Program-made: the position numbers and the translations under genes | The notes under the pieces: model-generated | What the model was told of the DNA's origin: nothing | Databases searched by the model: none | What the model saw: only the letters and a program-made list of their open reading frames with translations | Shown: one piece after another, positions 49,596 through 50,175 of the stretch | How positions within the stretch are numbered: position 1 is the first letter of the stretch | Layout of the letters: every line of letters starts with the position of its first letter | Assembly (NCBI GenBank): GCA_913777465.1 | Contig: CAJYRQ010000060.1 | Location: 1 to 50,175, forward strand | DNA: 50,175 nt | Source: an uncultured Chryseobacterium sp. | GTDB taxonomy: Bacteria; Bacteroidota; Bacteroidia; Flavobacteriales; Weeksellaceae | Direction: 5' to 3'

Positions 49596-50175
49596 ATGAA
49601 AAATAAAATAATAACGCAAATCTGCGCCTTACTCTTTCTTCTGGCATGCTTCTTATCGATAGAGGCGCAGATCCCGGGAATGCCTGCTATGGCACTTAAA
49701 GAAACCAAAAATGTTTTTGGAGGAACAGGAGCAGATCAGGCCAATTCTATTTTCCGGACAACAGATGGGGGGTTTGTAGTGGCGGGATCTACCGGGTCAA
49801 ATAATGGCGACGTTTCCGGAAACCATGGAGGTCAGGATATGTGGGTGGTAAAATTTAACGCGTCAGGAGTTATGCAATGGCAGAAAACATTGGGAGGAAC
49901 AGGTGAAGATATTGCCTATTCAGTTATTCAGACTACAGATGGCGGATATGCTGTGGCAGGATCTAGTAATTCAAACGATGGCGATGTTTCCGGAAATAAT
50001 GGAAATCAACATATGTGGGTGGTAAAGCTCAATCCAATGGGAACGATCCAATGGCAACAGGTATATGGAGGTGTGGCTAATACTGCTTATGCAAATTCTA
50101 TTATTCAGAATTCAGACGGCGGATATGCTGTAGCAGGCCGCATTTATTCAAGTACCAATGGAACAAATGTTTTTG
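49596..50175 (+). CDS. Secreted beta-propeller-like protein, partial at right edge (copy 5)
   Basis: 193 codons are visible; the frame is open at the window end. Signal peptide (MKNKIITQICALLFLLACFL) ends IEAQ, mature start IPGMPAMALKETKN, like the 48182 protein. Three repeat starts are seen: FGGTGADQ, LGGTGEDI and YGGVANTA, with TTDGGYAVAGSS and WVVKL between. It lies 55 bp behind copy 4 without a fibre gene of its own, so a tandem propeller duplication is likely. Three full or partial blades are visible; if the family rule holds, four more lie beyond the edge. Confidence 0.85.
   Translation, partial: MKNKIITQICALLFLLACFLSIEAQIPGMPAMALKETKNVFGGTGADQANSIFRTTDGGFVVAGSTGSNNGDVSGNHGGQDMWVVKFNASGVMQWQKTLGGTGEDIAYSVIQTTDGGYAVAGSSNSNDGDVSGNNGNQHMWVVKLNPMGTIQWQQVYGGVANTAYANSIIQNSDGGYAVAGRIYSSTNGTNVF

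Overview
The window looks like a chromosome segment of a Flavobacteriia bacterium (Bacteroidota), most likely Chryseobacterium or a close Weeksellaceae relative. The signs are moderate GC, many -7 boxes of the TAnnTTTG type, weak Shine-Dalgarno sequences, DUF5686 and BT_3928-type proteins, and sensor kinases with periplasmic regulatory propellers. No rRNA, tRNA, CRISPR array, complete insertion sequence or prophage was recognised.

Left part (1-17.8 kb), mostly ordinary chromosomal genes: a DUF1599 / DoxX-like membrane protein operon divergent from folP; a DUF5686 outer-membrane-type protein with a small partner; a PhoX-like lipoprotein followed by a di-haem cytochrome-c peroxidase lipoprotein, separated by a terminator-like hairpin; an alternating direct-repeat array at 9.43-10.1 kb; a second, longer DUF5686 paralogue; a small membrane protein; alaS; and a secreted MsrA-MsrB fusion.

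Middle part (17.9-28.2 kb): a two-TM hypothetical, the first fibre/propeller gene pair (18.8-21.2 kb), a small BamE-like protein, an ABC-2 exporter (ATPase plus permease), an AAA ATPase with an altered P-loop, a small membrane protein, prfB without the usual frameshift, and a DedA-family protein.

Right part (28.4 kb to the edge) holds the most unusual content. It is a gene family of secreted, fibre-like proteins (eight intact genes in the window plus one remnant) that share a mature N-terminus (QVGIN...PKATLDI) and a strongly conserved N-terminal domain but carry different C-terminal modules. Four of them share one C-terminal module, and exactly those four are followed at once by a gene for a secreted protein with seven DGGY/WQK repeats, probably a seven-bladed beta-propeller. 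A fifth propeller gene runs off the right edge. The other four fibre genes sit in a run (39.7-44.1 kb) without propeller partners; two end in a phage tail-collar domain and two in unrecognised modules. DNA identity in the shared 5' block is very high, which suggests gene conversion or C-terminal module exchange. Two sensor-regulator units face these genes divergently: a propeller-type histidine kinase with a NarL-type regulator (32.8-36.4 kb) opposite the main run, and a one-protein 7TM-LuxR sensor-regulator (45.3-46.7 kb) opposite the last pair. A translationally coupled pair of small helix-turn-helix proteins lies at the end of the run. A likely reading is a regulated, diversifying cell-surface or secreted adhesin/ligand-binding locus; the function is inference.

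Between the genes are several dispersed repeat families: GGAAG-type, GAATTCACGT-type and 'atggtgaatt' repeats. They are densest in a 2.06-kb gene-free stretch at 30.7-32.8 kb that also holds what looks like a remnant of a DedA gene tail.
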